Positions 1 through 6,474 of a DNA stretch of 6,976 bases are shown piece by piece; position 1 is the stretch's first letter; the number at the start of each line of letters is the position of its first letter. The notes under the pieces were generated by a model, which worked only from the letters and a program-made list of their open reading frames with translations, was not told the DNA's origin and did no database searches. The position numbers and the translations under genes were made by a program. This stretch comes from Alistipes sp. (GTDB lineage Bacteria > Bacteroidota > Bacteroidia > Bacteroidales > Rikenellaceae), in the NCBI GenBank assembly GCA_017391435.1, contig JAFOYS010000262.1, positions 1 to 6,976 of the forward strand. Direction: 5' to 3'.

Positions 1-1
1 G

Positions 2-325
2 GCTGATTGGTCAGATAAGAAGACTATGCTTCTTACAAACCGTGAGGTGTACTCTACAGCAAACCTATTCTCATCAGCGCTTAAACTCGCTAAGAATGTA
101 ACTCAGATTGGAGGTATTACAGGTGGTGGTGGTGCTATGCCTATGACTCACTTCTTGCCTAACGGCTGGATTGTAGTATTCCCTGCCAATATGCTCTTTG
201 ATGTCAATAAGCAGCATATCGAGGGCGGTATTGCTCCAGATATCAATGTAACAGCTACCGATGAGGAGCTTGCTACTGGTCGCGATGCTATCATTGAGAG
301 AGCTATTGACGAGTTGATGAAGTAG
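2..325 (+). CDS. S41-family serine peptidase, C-terminal fragment
   Basis: This is the last 107 codons of a gene whose 5' part lies left of the window; the frame is open from base 2, so the Met at base 26 is internal rather than a start. The fragment carries the end of an S41 (C-terminal-processing/tricorn-like) peptidase domain. The motif Thr-Asn-Arg-x-x-Tyr-Ser-Thr-Ala-Asn places the probable nucleophile Ser at bases 53-55. It is followed by Gly-x-Thr-Gly-Gly-Gly-Gly-x-Met-Pro, Leu-Pro-Asn-Gly-Trp and the usual family ending Gly-Ile-x-Pro-Asp-Ile-x-Val. The Phe-Gly-Lys-Gly lysine motif of the Tsp/CtpA type is absent and a glycine run stands in its place, so a Ser/His/Glu type of active site is more likely; the rest of that site would be outside the window. 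In Bacteroidota such proteins are normally exported or lipidated, but the N-terminus is not visible. The substrate is unknown. Confidence 0.88.
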   Translation, partial: ADWSDKKTMLLTNREVYSTANLFSSALKLAKNVTQIGGITGGGGAMPMTHFLPNGWIVVFPANMLFDVNKQHIEGGIAPDINVTATDEELATGRDAIIERAIDELMK

Positions 326-340
326 TCTTTTGACTTATTT

Positions 341-376
341 AAGGCTGCGCTTAGACTCTTCTGGCGCAGCCTTTTA
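341..376 (+). terminator. Intrinsic terminator after the S41 peptidase gene
   Basis: A perfect 10-bp inverted repeat (341-350 AAGGCTGCGC pairing with 364-373 GCGCAGCCTT) encloses a 13-base loop and runs into TTTTATT. It starts 15 bases after the peptidase stop codon and 37 bases before the lipoprotein ATG ends the gap. This separates the two plus-strand genes transcriptionally, so the lipoprotein gene needs either its own promoter or read-through. Confidence 0.85.
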
Positions 377-409
377 TTAGACATTGCCCTTTTCCAATAA
401 GATGTCAAT

Positions 410-2527
410 ATGAACAAGTTTATTCCTTTAACCAAATCTTCTCTATTTCGTAGAGCTATCTGTATACTCTCTATGGCCATACTCTTTGTCGCTTGTACAA
501 AGGATGATTCTGAAAAAGGGCCGGAGAAGTTGATTTTTGAGGCTGATAAGTATTCGGTACCGACTGAAGATGCACTTGGAGTTGTATCTAATCTTCCGGC
601 GTATGTGATTCCATATCAGTACAAGAATTTCGGTGCTGCGTTGGTAAACCGTCTGAAAAATCAAGTAGCAGATATCAACGAGCAGACACTTGAGAGTTTA
701 GCAACTGTTGTTTTTCATAGCTCGCAGATTGAGAGCTTGGAGGATGAGTGGGCGGCTATTTTAATGCAGTTACTCTTAGGTCATAATATCATCATTATAG
801 AGCCAACAATTGAGGATTTCAGAAATTTTTGTGATTATATTACCGCAATATATATCCTGCTCAGTCAGGCTGAGGGAGGAGTAGAGCTTCTCGACGAACT
901 TGATATTATTCCAGGCGCTCGTCAGACTCTTGAGGCTTTCTACGATATGAGTATGGACGAGTCAAAGATTGATGCAATGTTCCTCTTTGATACAGATAGC
1001 TCTGGAGTCTTTGCTGAGGCTATTGCTGTGCGTGGAAGTGATTTTCATATTGTTGACAGAATGAAGGGCGTTGCAGAGTCTGAAATTACGCACGAGCAGA
1101 TTGATAGTAAGAGTGGTACTGTAGAACAGATTGAGACTCCAAATATTGAGAGCGCTACAGGTACTAAACCCGCAAATGCGATTACGCCATATACCTACGG
1201 ACTTTTTGCTGATATGTTTACCGAGTGGATAAATGATCAGGAGTACTATGTTAAGCAGTTTGAAGCTGCGCGTAGCCGTGCGGTAAATGCCTTTAATACT
1301 CGTGCTGCCGATACCAATAAGTTTACATTGGACGAGATTAGCACAGTGCAGAAGGTGCAATATACTATCAACGCTGCATCACCATATGATGTGGGTCCAA
1401 AGCTCCCTGTAACCGTAAGGTTTGAGATTTGCTCGATCTATATGGAGAATGACGATTGCGACTACTACTGTGTCTATAAGAATATTCTATCATATAATCA
1501 GGTGCTGAACTGTGGACCTGTAGAAGAGCGCAAGTGGCGCGAGAGCTATAATTTTGGAGAACCGTCAGATGACCTTATTGAAGATGTCTATAGTGAAATA
1601 AAGGGCTGGATATGTTATCCATACTATGGTCCATTTATGCGTGATATAGAGGGTAAAAGTATCTGCCACACTCACACAGACGCCTTTATAGATTCAACGA
1701 CCCAAGCTGTTGATCTTCCAAATGCAAATACAATACAGAGTGTTGCAAATACTACAGTGACGCACTATTCACCTAAAAATAGCATAGGTAGTATAGATAA
1801 GAGCGATGGCTTTAGTTACGGCTTTGATGGAGGCCTCTATTTGGCAAAGGAGCCATCTGTTAGCCTCGGCTTTAGTGTTAGTTACGATACATCTACCACT
1901 CAGACTATTGATGATCTGGAGATTATCGCCTCATCAGCAAATGGTGTCCCTGTTTGGCAGTATGTAGGCCATAACTTGCCAGATGCGTTCTATAACCTTT
2001 TCCTTCCAACAGCTCACTCAGAGGCACCTGCTATTATGCGCCGCGAGTGTCAGGTAGACCAGAGTTGGATCTGGCGAGTGCCAAAACCTAAGGGCTCTTA
2101 TCGCCTTTTTGACGAGACAAAGGTTACAACCTCAATTATGTACTACGACTTTGGCTTCTTTAAGGCCAATAGTAAGTTTGCTAACCAAACAACAACTAAG
2201 CGCGTTAGCTTCCTTATGGCGCCACCACCTCGTAGCCAGCAGTCGTGGATGATGAATGTCTCGCCATATAGCGATGAACTTAACTCAATGCTTGCTACAA
2301 CACATAGTCGCTACTGGAAAAAGGATGACCACGAGTTTACCCTTAACGATACATCAGAAGAGAGTACAATCTCTATTGACCAGTTTGTTAACGATTTCCA
2401 AAAAGATCTAAACAGCAAACGATTCACTTGGAAGAATCGTAAGTTTACAGGTAAGTTCACCTTCTCGTACTATAACATAAACACAGAGAATGTTGAACCA
2501 ATATCATTTGATTTTGTGGTAGAGTAA
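410..2527 (+). CDS. Predicted surface lipoprotein with leukocidin/hemolysin-like beta-barrel C-terminal half
   Basis: This 705-residue protein begins with a lipoprotein signal: basic residues (Lys9, Arg14, Arg15), a hydrophobic core, then Phe-Val-Ala-Cys with lipidated Cys29. Thr-Lys-Asp-Asp-Ser-Glu follows, resembling the Bacteroidota signal for flipping lipoproteins to the cell surface. In-frame TAA at 398-400 rules out an earlier start. Residues 30-310 look largely helical and I do not recognise them. From about 310 onward the protein looks beta-rich. Tyr453-x-Pro-Lys-Asn457 and Tyr470-Gly-Phe-Asp-Gly-Gly475 open a hairpin in which even-numbered residues 468-478 and 484-492 are hydrophobic or glycine and odd-numbered ones are mostly small or polar, with a turn at Ala479-Ser483. 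Asp502-Leu, Ile506, Ser509 and Trp516 follow. This order matches my recollection of the pre-stem and stem of staphylococcal alpha-hemolysin and LukF. A surface-tethered pore-forming protein is inferred, not proven; the alternative is a beta-sandwich lipoprotein of unknown role. The gene is flanked by terminators, so it is probably monocistronic. No obvious promoter or strong ribosome site was seen upstream. Confidence 0.9.
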   Translation: MNKFIPLTKSSLFRRAICILSMAILFVACTKDDSEKGPEKLIFEADKYSVPTEDALGVVSNLPAYVIPYQYKNFGAALVNRLKNQVADINEQTLESLATVVFHSSQIESLEDEWAAILMQLLLGHNIIIIEPTIEDFRNFCDYITAIYILLSQAEGGVELLDELDIIPGARQTLEAFYDMSMDESKIDAMFLFDTDSSGVFAEAIAVRGSDFHIVDRMKGVAESEITHEQIDSKSGTVEQIETPNIESATGTKPANAITPYTYGLFADMFTEWINDQEYYVKQFEAARSRAVNAFNTRAADTNKFTLDEISTVQKVQYTINAASPYDVGPKLPVTVRFEICSIYMENDDCDYYCVYKNILSYNQVLNCGPVEERKWRESYNFGEPSDDLIEDVYSEIKGWICYPYYGPFMRDIEGKSICHTHTDAFIDSTTQAVDLPNANTIQSVANTTVTHYSPKNSIGSIDKSDGFSYGFDGGLYLAKEPSVSLGFSVSYDTSTTQTIDDLEIIASSANGVPVWQYVGHNLPDAFYNLFLPTAHSEAPAIMRRECQVDQSWIWRVPKPKGSYRLFDETKVTTSIMYYDFGFFKANSKFANQTTTKRVSFLMAPPPRSQQSWMMNVSPYSDELNSMLATTHSRYWKKDDHEFTLNDTSEESTISIDQFVNDFQKDLNSKRFTWKNRKFTGKFTFSYYNINTENVEPISFDFVVE

Positions 2528-2545
2528 CTGCTGATTAGATGTAAT

Positions 2546-2579
2546 AAATAAGGAGTGCAAAACCTTGCACTCCTTATTT
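2546..2579. terminator. Bidirectional terminator between convergent genes
   Basis: A perfect 15-bp inverted repeat (2546-2560 pairing with 2565-2579) has a 4-base AACC loop. The arms are A-rich at one end and T-rich at the other, so each strand gives a stem followed by a T-rich tail. It lies 18 bases after the lipoprotein stop and 2 bases beyond the mnmE stop on the other strand, so it can end both transcripts. It is the only notable element in the 54-base gap. Confidence 0.88.
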
Positions 2580-2581
2580 GT

Positions 2582-3907
2582 CTATTTGCCGATGCAAAAC
2601 GAGGAGAAAATTGACTGGAGTATTGTATCCGAGGTAATGCTACCTGTAATCTCTCCTATGTGGTTGATAGCCAGGCGTATATCCTCGGCAAGAAGCTCAG
2701 ATGATATGCCATTTATAAGGGCTGAATGTGCCGAGACAAGTGCAGTGAGTGCTGCAGTGAGTGCCTCGTAGTGGCGCAAGTTTGATACTACTGCCTCGCC
2801 ACGGTAGGCGGCTGTTGTGTCTACAGTCTCACGCAGGGCGGCAATCAGTCTGTCTATGCCGATATTCTCGCGAGCTGAAATATATATTGCATCTGCAATG
2901 TTATGTTCTGAGGTTGTGTCGGCTTTGTTTACTACACGAATAACAGTTTGGCTTTCTGTGGTCTCAATGCTCTCAAAATCGCCAGTAGGCTCTGCCATAC
3001 TGATTACAATCTGACCCCTCTTTACGGCTGCCATTGTGCGCTCTATACCCATTCTCTCAAGGGTGTCATCTGTAGTACGAATACCGGCAGTATCAATAAA
3101 ACGGAAGCGGATTCCGTCAATTACTACGCTCTCCTCAATGGTGTCTCGTGTTGTGCCAGCAATATCTGACACCATTGCTCGTTGTTCGCCCACAAGACGG
3201 TTTAGAAGAGTGCTCTTACCAACATTTGGAGCACCGACTATTGCCACTCCTACACCGTTGCGAATAGCATTTCCGGTGTGGAATGACTTTTTGAGTCTCT
3301 CTACAACGCTAATTGTCTGGCTAAGCATCTGCTCCAGTCTACTTCTGTCTGCAAAGAGTACATCCTCCTCGCCAAAGTCGAGTTCTAATTCAAGTAGCGA
3401 GGTTAGCTCTATAAGTTGGTCTCTAAGGTTGTTAAGCGTCTCAGAATAGCCTCCTCGCATCTGTGTTGAGGCGATGATATGTGCAGCCTGAGAGTCGGCA
3501 GCAATAATGTCTGCAACGGCCTCAGCCTGCGATAGGTCTATGCGCCCTGCGGCAAATGCCCTCGCGGAGAACTCTCCAGGCTCGGCAAGCCTTGCACCTT
3601 GATTACACAGCAGGGTGATAATAGCGTTTACGATATACTGTGAGCCGTGGGTAGATATCTCTACGCTCTGTTCACCCGTATATGAGTGTGGGGCGTGAAA
3701 AACAGAGACAAGTACATCGTCAATAACCCGCTCACCCTCCACGATATTTCCATAGTGGAGCGTATGCGTAGCGGCCTCAATAAGAGGCTTACGGCCACGA
3801 AAAATATTATCACATAGAGCTATAGAGCCCTCTCCACTAACGCGAATTACGGCTATAGCACCTCCAGTAGCACTTGCTGGGGCAACAATAATACCTGGAC
3901 TAAACAT
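2582..3907 (-). CDS. mnmE: tRNA modification GTPase MnmE (TrmE)
   Basis: MnmE works with MnmG in the cytoplasm to add the 5-carboxymethylaminomethyl group (or related group) to wobble U34 of certain tRNAs, using a methylene- or formyl-folate donor, FAD/NADH and GTP. The 441 residues cover the whole family architecture. An N-terminal folate-binding domain (about 1-115) includes Gly-Gly-Ala-Ile-Ala-Val-Ile-Arg-Val-Ser-Gly and Ser-Tyr-Thr-Gly-Glu. A helical domain is split around a Ras-like G domain. G1 is Gly225-x4-Gly-Lys-Ser-Thr233, G2 is Thr252-Thr-Arg-Asp-Thr256, G3 is Asp272-Thr-Ala-Gly275, G4 is Asn327-Lys-Ala-Asp330 and G5 is Ser344-Ala-Arg346. The C-terminus Phe-Cys438-Ile-Gly-Lys carries the conserved cysteine. 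Length is slightly below the usual 450-460, with a short N-terminus. The ATG overlaps the last base of the upstream transglycosylase stop codon (TAATG), so translation is probably coupled. The gene is last in the block and ends at the shared hairpin. All key residues are present. Confidence 0.97.
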   Translation of the reverse strand: MFSPGIIVAPASATGGAIAVIRVSGEGSIALCDNIFRGRKPLIEAATHTLHYGNIVEGERVIDDVLVSVFHAPHSYTGEQSVEISTHGSQYIVNAIITLLCNQGARLAEPGEFSARAFAAGRIDLSQAEAVADIIAADSQAAHIIASTQMRGGYSETLNNLRDQLIELTSLLELELDFGEEDVLFADRSRLEQMLSQTISVVERLKKSFHTGNAIRNGVGVAIVGAPNVGKSTLLNRLVGEQRAMVSDIAGTTRDTIEESVVIDGIRFRFIDTAGIRTTDDTLERMGIERTMAAVKRGQIVISMAEPTGDFESIETTESQTVIRVVNKADTTSEHNIADAIYISARENIGIDRLIAALRETVDTTAAYRGEAVVSNLRHYEALTAALTALVSAHSALINGISSELLAEDIRLAINHIGEITGSITSDTILQSIFSSFCIGK

Positions 3908-5268
3908 TATGAGCGAGGTTTAGGACGGTTGATTCGTAACTTCTGACCAGGTCGGATGACTGTCGACTTGAGCTTATTCCAGCGCATAATCTCTTTGACA
4001 GAGCAGCGATTGCGCTTGGCAATACTTCCAAGATTGTCTCCGCTGCGAACGGTATATGTATATCCCAGACCCTCGGCGCGCTTCTTGTCAAGATTTGCTG
4101 GGTTGATGTACTCCTTAAGGAATAGAGAATCCTTTGAGTAGATTACATCCTGCTGTGCAATAAACTCAGAGATATACTGTGTCGGTAGACGCAGCGAGTA
4201 TGGTTTGCGGGCAGCGGGGATAATGTCAATCTTGTACTGTGGATTGAGAATCTTTAGTGTCTCAATAGGTATGCCAAGTGTTGAGGCAACCTGTCCAAGA
4301 TGCATTGTGCGGTGGATAGTAACAGTATCTGATGCTACACAGAGAGGAGTATTCTCTGGCGATACATTGTGCTGCTTGTGGTATGCATAGACATACGATG
4401 CGGCAATATACTTTGGAACATAGCCCCTTGTCTCGGCATTCAGGTCGTAGTAGATATCCCAGTAGGTCTTTGCGCCCCCTGATCTTGCAAGAGCGCGGCT
4501 AATTCTACCTGGACCAGCATTGTATGCCGCTAAGGCCAATGCCCAATCTCCAAAGGTGTTGTAGAGATACTTCAGATATTTACAAGCGGCGCGTGTAGAG
4601 AGTACAATGTCGCAACGCTCGTCTACAAGGGAGTTGATCTCAAGGCCGAGATTCTTACCCGTAGTAGGCATAAACTGCCATAGACCTACAGCGCCTACTC
4701 GGGAGCCGATAGTAGGGTTGAGGTTGGACTCAATAATGGCAAGGGTGCGTAGTTCTACCGGAAGACCTGCATTTATAAGCTCCTGCTCAAAAATTGGGAA
4801 GTAGAATTTTGATAGCGCCAGCACACGGCTCAATGGACTCCACTTGTTCTCGAGGTAGTAGTCTATATATTGACGCACTACGCTGTTGTATGGTAGGTGT
4901 ACGGGCGAAACCATATCCTGCAGTCGCTTCTTGTAGAGGCTATCTTTTGGAAGGTTACACTCCTCGTCTAAATTTGCAGAGTACTGCTCAAAATAGCTGT
5001 TGTGGCTCTCTGTAGTGCTCATTGTCTGCCATATATGCAGCAGGGAGTCAATCTGTGTGGGAGTAAGTGTGTGGCATAGAGTGTCTATTCTTGGCGCAGC
5101 CTTTGGCTCTACGCGGATAGTATCTGTAACCACTACTCGCACAGTGTCGTAGACAGTAACGACCTTTTGTGTGACTGTTTTTTTCTTAAAAATATTCAGA
5201 CGGATAGGCCCCGCCACAGAGGTGATAAAGCTGAGTGTGGCGAGTAGTACTATAGTGAGTTTTTTCAT
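3907..5268 (-). CDS. MltD-like membrane-associated lytic murein transglycosylase with LysM domain
   Basis: This 453-residue exported enzyme is predicted to cleave the MurNAc-GlcNAc bond of peptidoglycan in the periplasm, forming 1,6-anhydro-MurNAc ends. Residues 1-19 form a signal peptide (Met-Lys-Lys start, hydrophobic core, Ser-Val-Ala before the likely cut). A Val/Thr/Asp-rich linker (about 31-55, with Asp-Thr-Val-Arg-Val and Asp-Thr-Ile-Arg-Val) and a helical region follow. The SLT domain spans about 155-300: catalytic Glu180 in Ile-Glu-Ser-Asn-Leu-Asn-Pro, Gly195-Leu-Trp-Gln-Phe-Met-Pro201, and Ala248-Tyr-Asn-Ala-Gly-Pro-Gly254. A C-terminal LysM domain (405-446, Tyr-Thr-Val-Arg-Ser-Gly-Asp-Asn start) should bind glycan chains. 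A weaker LysM-like stretch lies near 315-360. There is no lipobox, unlike E. coli MltD, so the protein is probably periplasmic or anchored another way. The start lies 2 bases after the upstream DUF5683 stop, and the stop overlaps the mnmE ATG by one base. The family assignment is firm; the exact MltD name is by domain layout. Confidence 0.93.
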   Translation of the reverse strand: MKKLTIVLLATLSFITSVAGPIRLNIFKKKTVTQKVVTVYDTVRVVVTDTIRVEPKAAPRIDTLCHTLTPTQIDSLLHIWQTMSTTESHNSYFEQYSANLDEECNLPKDSLYKKRLQDMVSPVHLPYNSVVRQYIDYYLENKWSPLSRVLALSKFYFPIFEQELINAGLPVELRTLAIIESNLNPTIGSRVGAVGLWQFMPTTGKNLGLEINSLVDERCDIVLSTRAACKYLKYLYNTFGDWALALAAYNAGPGRISRALARSGGAKTYWDIYYDLNAETRGYVPKYIAASYVYAYHKQHNVSPENTPLCVASDTVTIHRTMHLGQVASTLGIPIETLKILNPQYKIDIIPAARKPYSLRLPTQYISEFIAQQDVIYSKDSLFLKEYINPANLDKKRAEGLGYTYTVRSGDNLGSIAKRNRCSVKEIMRWNKLKSTVIRPGQKLRINRPKPRS

Positions 5269-5270
5269 AC

Positions 5271-6473
5271 TTAAAATTTAAAACTTAGGTTCATACCCAT
5301 TGTGGCCGTTGTGCCAAGCCCAGGTTGGTATGCGTAGTTAATCATAGGGGTGACCTCTACGCTTAGATCGTCAGAGATGTCGTAGTCTCGCAGGTGTGCA
5401 TCTACGTGTGCATCTACAATCTGAAGAATGTATATTCCCGCAGTAAGGATGATACACAGATCTCGATTTCTACGATAACTATTTCTCAGATTCTTGAGGA
5501 ACGAAGAGGCATAACGACCATTAAACTCATCCTGAGAACCGTTTGGATAGAGCTCTGGATGCTCGTCATAGTCAAAGCGCAGACGGTATGCCTTCTTGAA
5601 TCGTTGATAGCCTCGGTTGTTCCAATCTACACAGTAGATAGTTGTTGCAAAACCTCCAATTACAATCGGTACACGCCAGTAGCTCTTGTTGTATAACTGA
5701 CCAGCTCCAGGACAGATTGTAGAGAGGGTTGTAGCGCGAGAGACTGCCGAGACATCATTAGTAGCATAACACACCGCCGCATCGCCAATAAAATATATGT
5801 ACGATGCCAGCGTCGTAAACATAAAGGCTTGCTTGAGAGTGTTGTGCTTGATCATCTCTCGCTGCAGAGCGTTCATCTCCTCGGTACGCTTGAGACCTTG
5901 GTCGGTCATCAATTCAAACTGCTCCTTGAGAGGCTTGTACTTGTTCTGTTGGTGTACCCACATACCGATTGATGTACCGAGCGTAGAGTATAGTATCGGA
6001 AGTTTCCAGTACTGCTTGTTGTATATCTGTCCAAAACCTGGGAGAATAGCCGAAGTAAAGCTCACCTTTCTCAGTGACATAGAGTCGCTAATAAATGGCT
6101 GCTTGCCCTCTCGCTTCTCCATCCTGCGGCGAAGCTTTTCGGCCTTGGCAAGAGAGTCTCGCTTGTCGCCTATTATTGAATCTGCAAAAATCACTCTACG
6201 CAGTGAGTCTGGCAGAGCCATACGCAGCGAGTCCGACACAACAACAAGAGAGTCCTTAGGCAGCAACCTTAGAGAGTCGGCAAGGTTATGCACACGAATA
6301 GAGTCACGACGAGCAATGGCTGCAGAGTCAATCTTCTCTAGCATACCACCACTGACAATCCTCTTTTCGCCGCGCAGAGCCCTTGCGTAGGGATTTACCT
6401 GAGCAAAGCATAGCGATGTGACAAAAATCGTTGCCACAATGGTAAGGAGTATTTTTATGTAACTCTTTGCCAT
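5271..6473 (-). CDS. DUF5683-family envelope protein with duplicated membrane module
   Basis: This 400-residue protein belongs to a Bacteroidota family of unknown function commonly encoded next to parB and a LysM transglycosylase. An N-terminal signal-like segment (about 5-24, ending Cys-Phe-Ala before Gln25) is followed by a charged region with Asp-Ser-Leu/Ile repeated about every eight residues (57-108), then two copies of the membrane module. Copy 1 (about 140-242) starts Pro-Gly-Phe-Gly-Gln-Ile-Tyr-Asn-Lys-Gln-Tyr-Trp. Copy 2 (about 250-367) starts Pro-Gly-Ala-Gly-Gln-Leu-Tyr-Asn-Lys-Ser-Tyr-Trp. Copy 2 keeps the family's Tyr-Arg-Arg-Asn-Arg-Asp and Asp354-Ala-His-Val-Asp-Ala-His; copy 1 keeps only Asp231-Ala-x-Val. 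Each copy has about two hydrophobic helices. The C-terminal 30 residues look strand-like and end in Phe. The start lies one base after the parB stop and the stop two bases before the transglycosylase ATG. A role in the envelope near the segregation and cell-wall machinery is inferred from context only. Confidence 0.88.
   Translation of the reverse strand: MAKSYIKILLTIVATIFVTSLCFAQVNPYARALRGEKRIVSGGMLEKIDSAAIARRDSIRVHNLADSLRLLPKDSLVVVSDSLRMALPDSLRRVIFADSIIGDKRDSLAKAEKLRRRMEKREGKQPFISDSMSLRKVSFTSAILPGFGQIYNKQYWKLPILYSTLGTSIGMWVHQQNKYKPLKEQFELMTDQGLKRTEEMNALQREMIKHNTLKQAFMFTTLASYIYFIGDAAVCYATNDVSAVSRATTLSTICPGAGQLYNKSYWRVPIVIGGFATTIYCVDWNNRGYQRFKKAYRLRFDYDEHPELYPNGSQDEFNGRYASSFLKNLRNSYRRNRDLCIILTAGIYILQIVDAHVDAHLRDYDISDDLSVEVTPMINYAYQPGLGTTATMGMNLSFKF
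5664..5714 (-). repeat. DUF5683 module motif, copy 2
   Basis: This segment encodes residues 254-270 of the DUF5683 protein, the start of the canonical second module (Pro-Gly-Ala-Gly-Gln through Tyr-Trp-Arg-Val-Pro-Ile). Eleven of 17 residues are identical to copy 1, which lies 110 residues earlier. The similarity is at protein level; the DNA has drifted, indicating an old duplication. Confidence 0.85.
5994..6044 (-). repeat. DUF5683 module motif, copy 1
   Basis: This segment encodes residues 144-160 of the DUF5683 protein (Pro-Gly-Phe-Gly-Gln through Tyr-Trp-Lys-Leu-Pro-Ile). It matches copy 2 at Pro, Gly, Gly, Gln, Tyr, Asn, Lys, Tyr, Trp, Pro and Ile. The likeness continues into a second hydrophobic helix and an Asp-Ala-x-Val element, so the whole module seems to be copied, not just the motif. 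Confidence 0.85.
6150..6305 (-). repeat. Asp-Ser-Leu/Ile octad-like repeat in the DUF5683 N-terminal region
   Basis: Seven Asp-Ser-(Leu/Ile) triplets begin at residues 57, 66, 74, 81, 89, 98 and 106, spaced 7 to 9 residues, four of them followed by Arg. On the plus strand this shows as recurring GAGTC. The likely form is a charged amphipathic helix or linker between the signal segment and the membrane modules. No function is known to me. Confidence 0.75.
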
Positions 6474-6474
6474 A

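Noticed and set aside
2..325. S41 fragment as a dead enzyme because the Lys of the Ser-Lys dyad is missing
   Set aside because: Several S41 subfamilies use other partners for the nucleophilic Ser, and the rest of the active site lies outside the window, so inactivity cannot be argued.
326..409. Possible promoter for the lipoprotein gene (TTTG at 329-332; TAGACATTG at 378-386)
   Set aside because: These only loosely resemble the Bacteroidetes -33 TTTG / -7 TAnnTTTG pattern, with wrong spacing between the two boxes, so no promoter is annotated.
148..480. 110-residue minus-strand frame spanning the S41 end, the terminator and the lipoprotein start
   Set aside because: It would cross a strong hairpin and overlap two well-supported genes, and it shows no family features.
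3036..3449. 137-residue open frame on the plus strand opposite mnmE
   Set aside because: It lies wholly antisense to the G domain of a complete mnmE and is low-complexity serine-rich; it is a shadow frame.
5158..5178. T-rich run after GTGTGACTG as a terminator inside the transglycosylase gene
   Set aside because: It encodes the Lys-Lys-Lys-Thr-Val stretch after the signal peptide, and no stem precedes it on either strand.
5797..6390. 197-residue open frame on the plus strand opposite the DUF5683 gene
   Set aside because: It is Ser/Arg-rich with no domain, and its composition is what the complement of the Asp-Ser-Leu repeat would give. The opposite strand has a convincing gene here.
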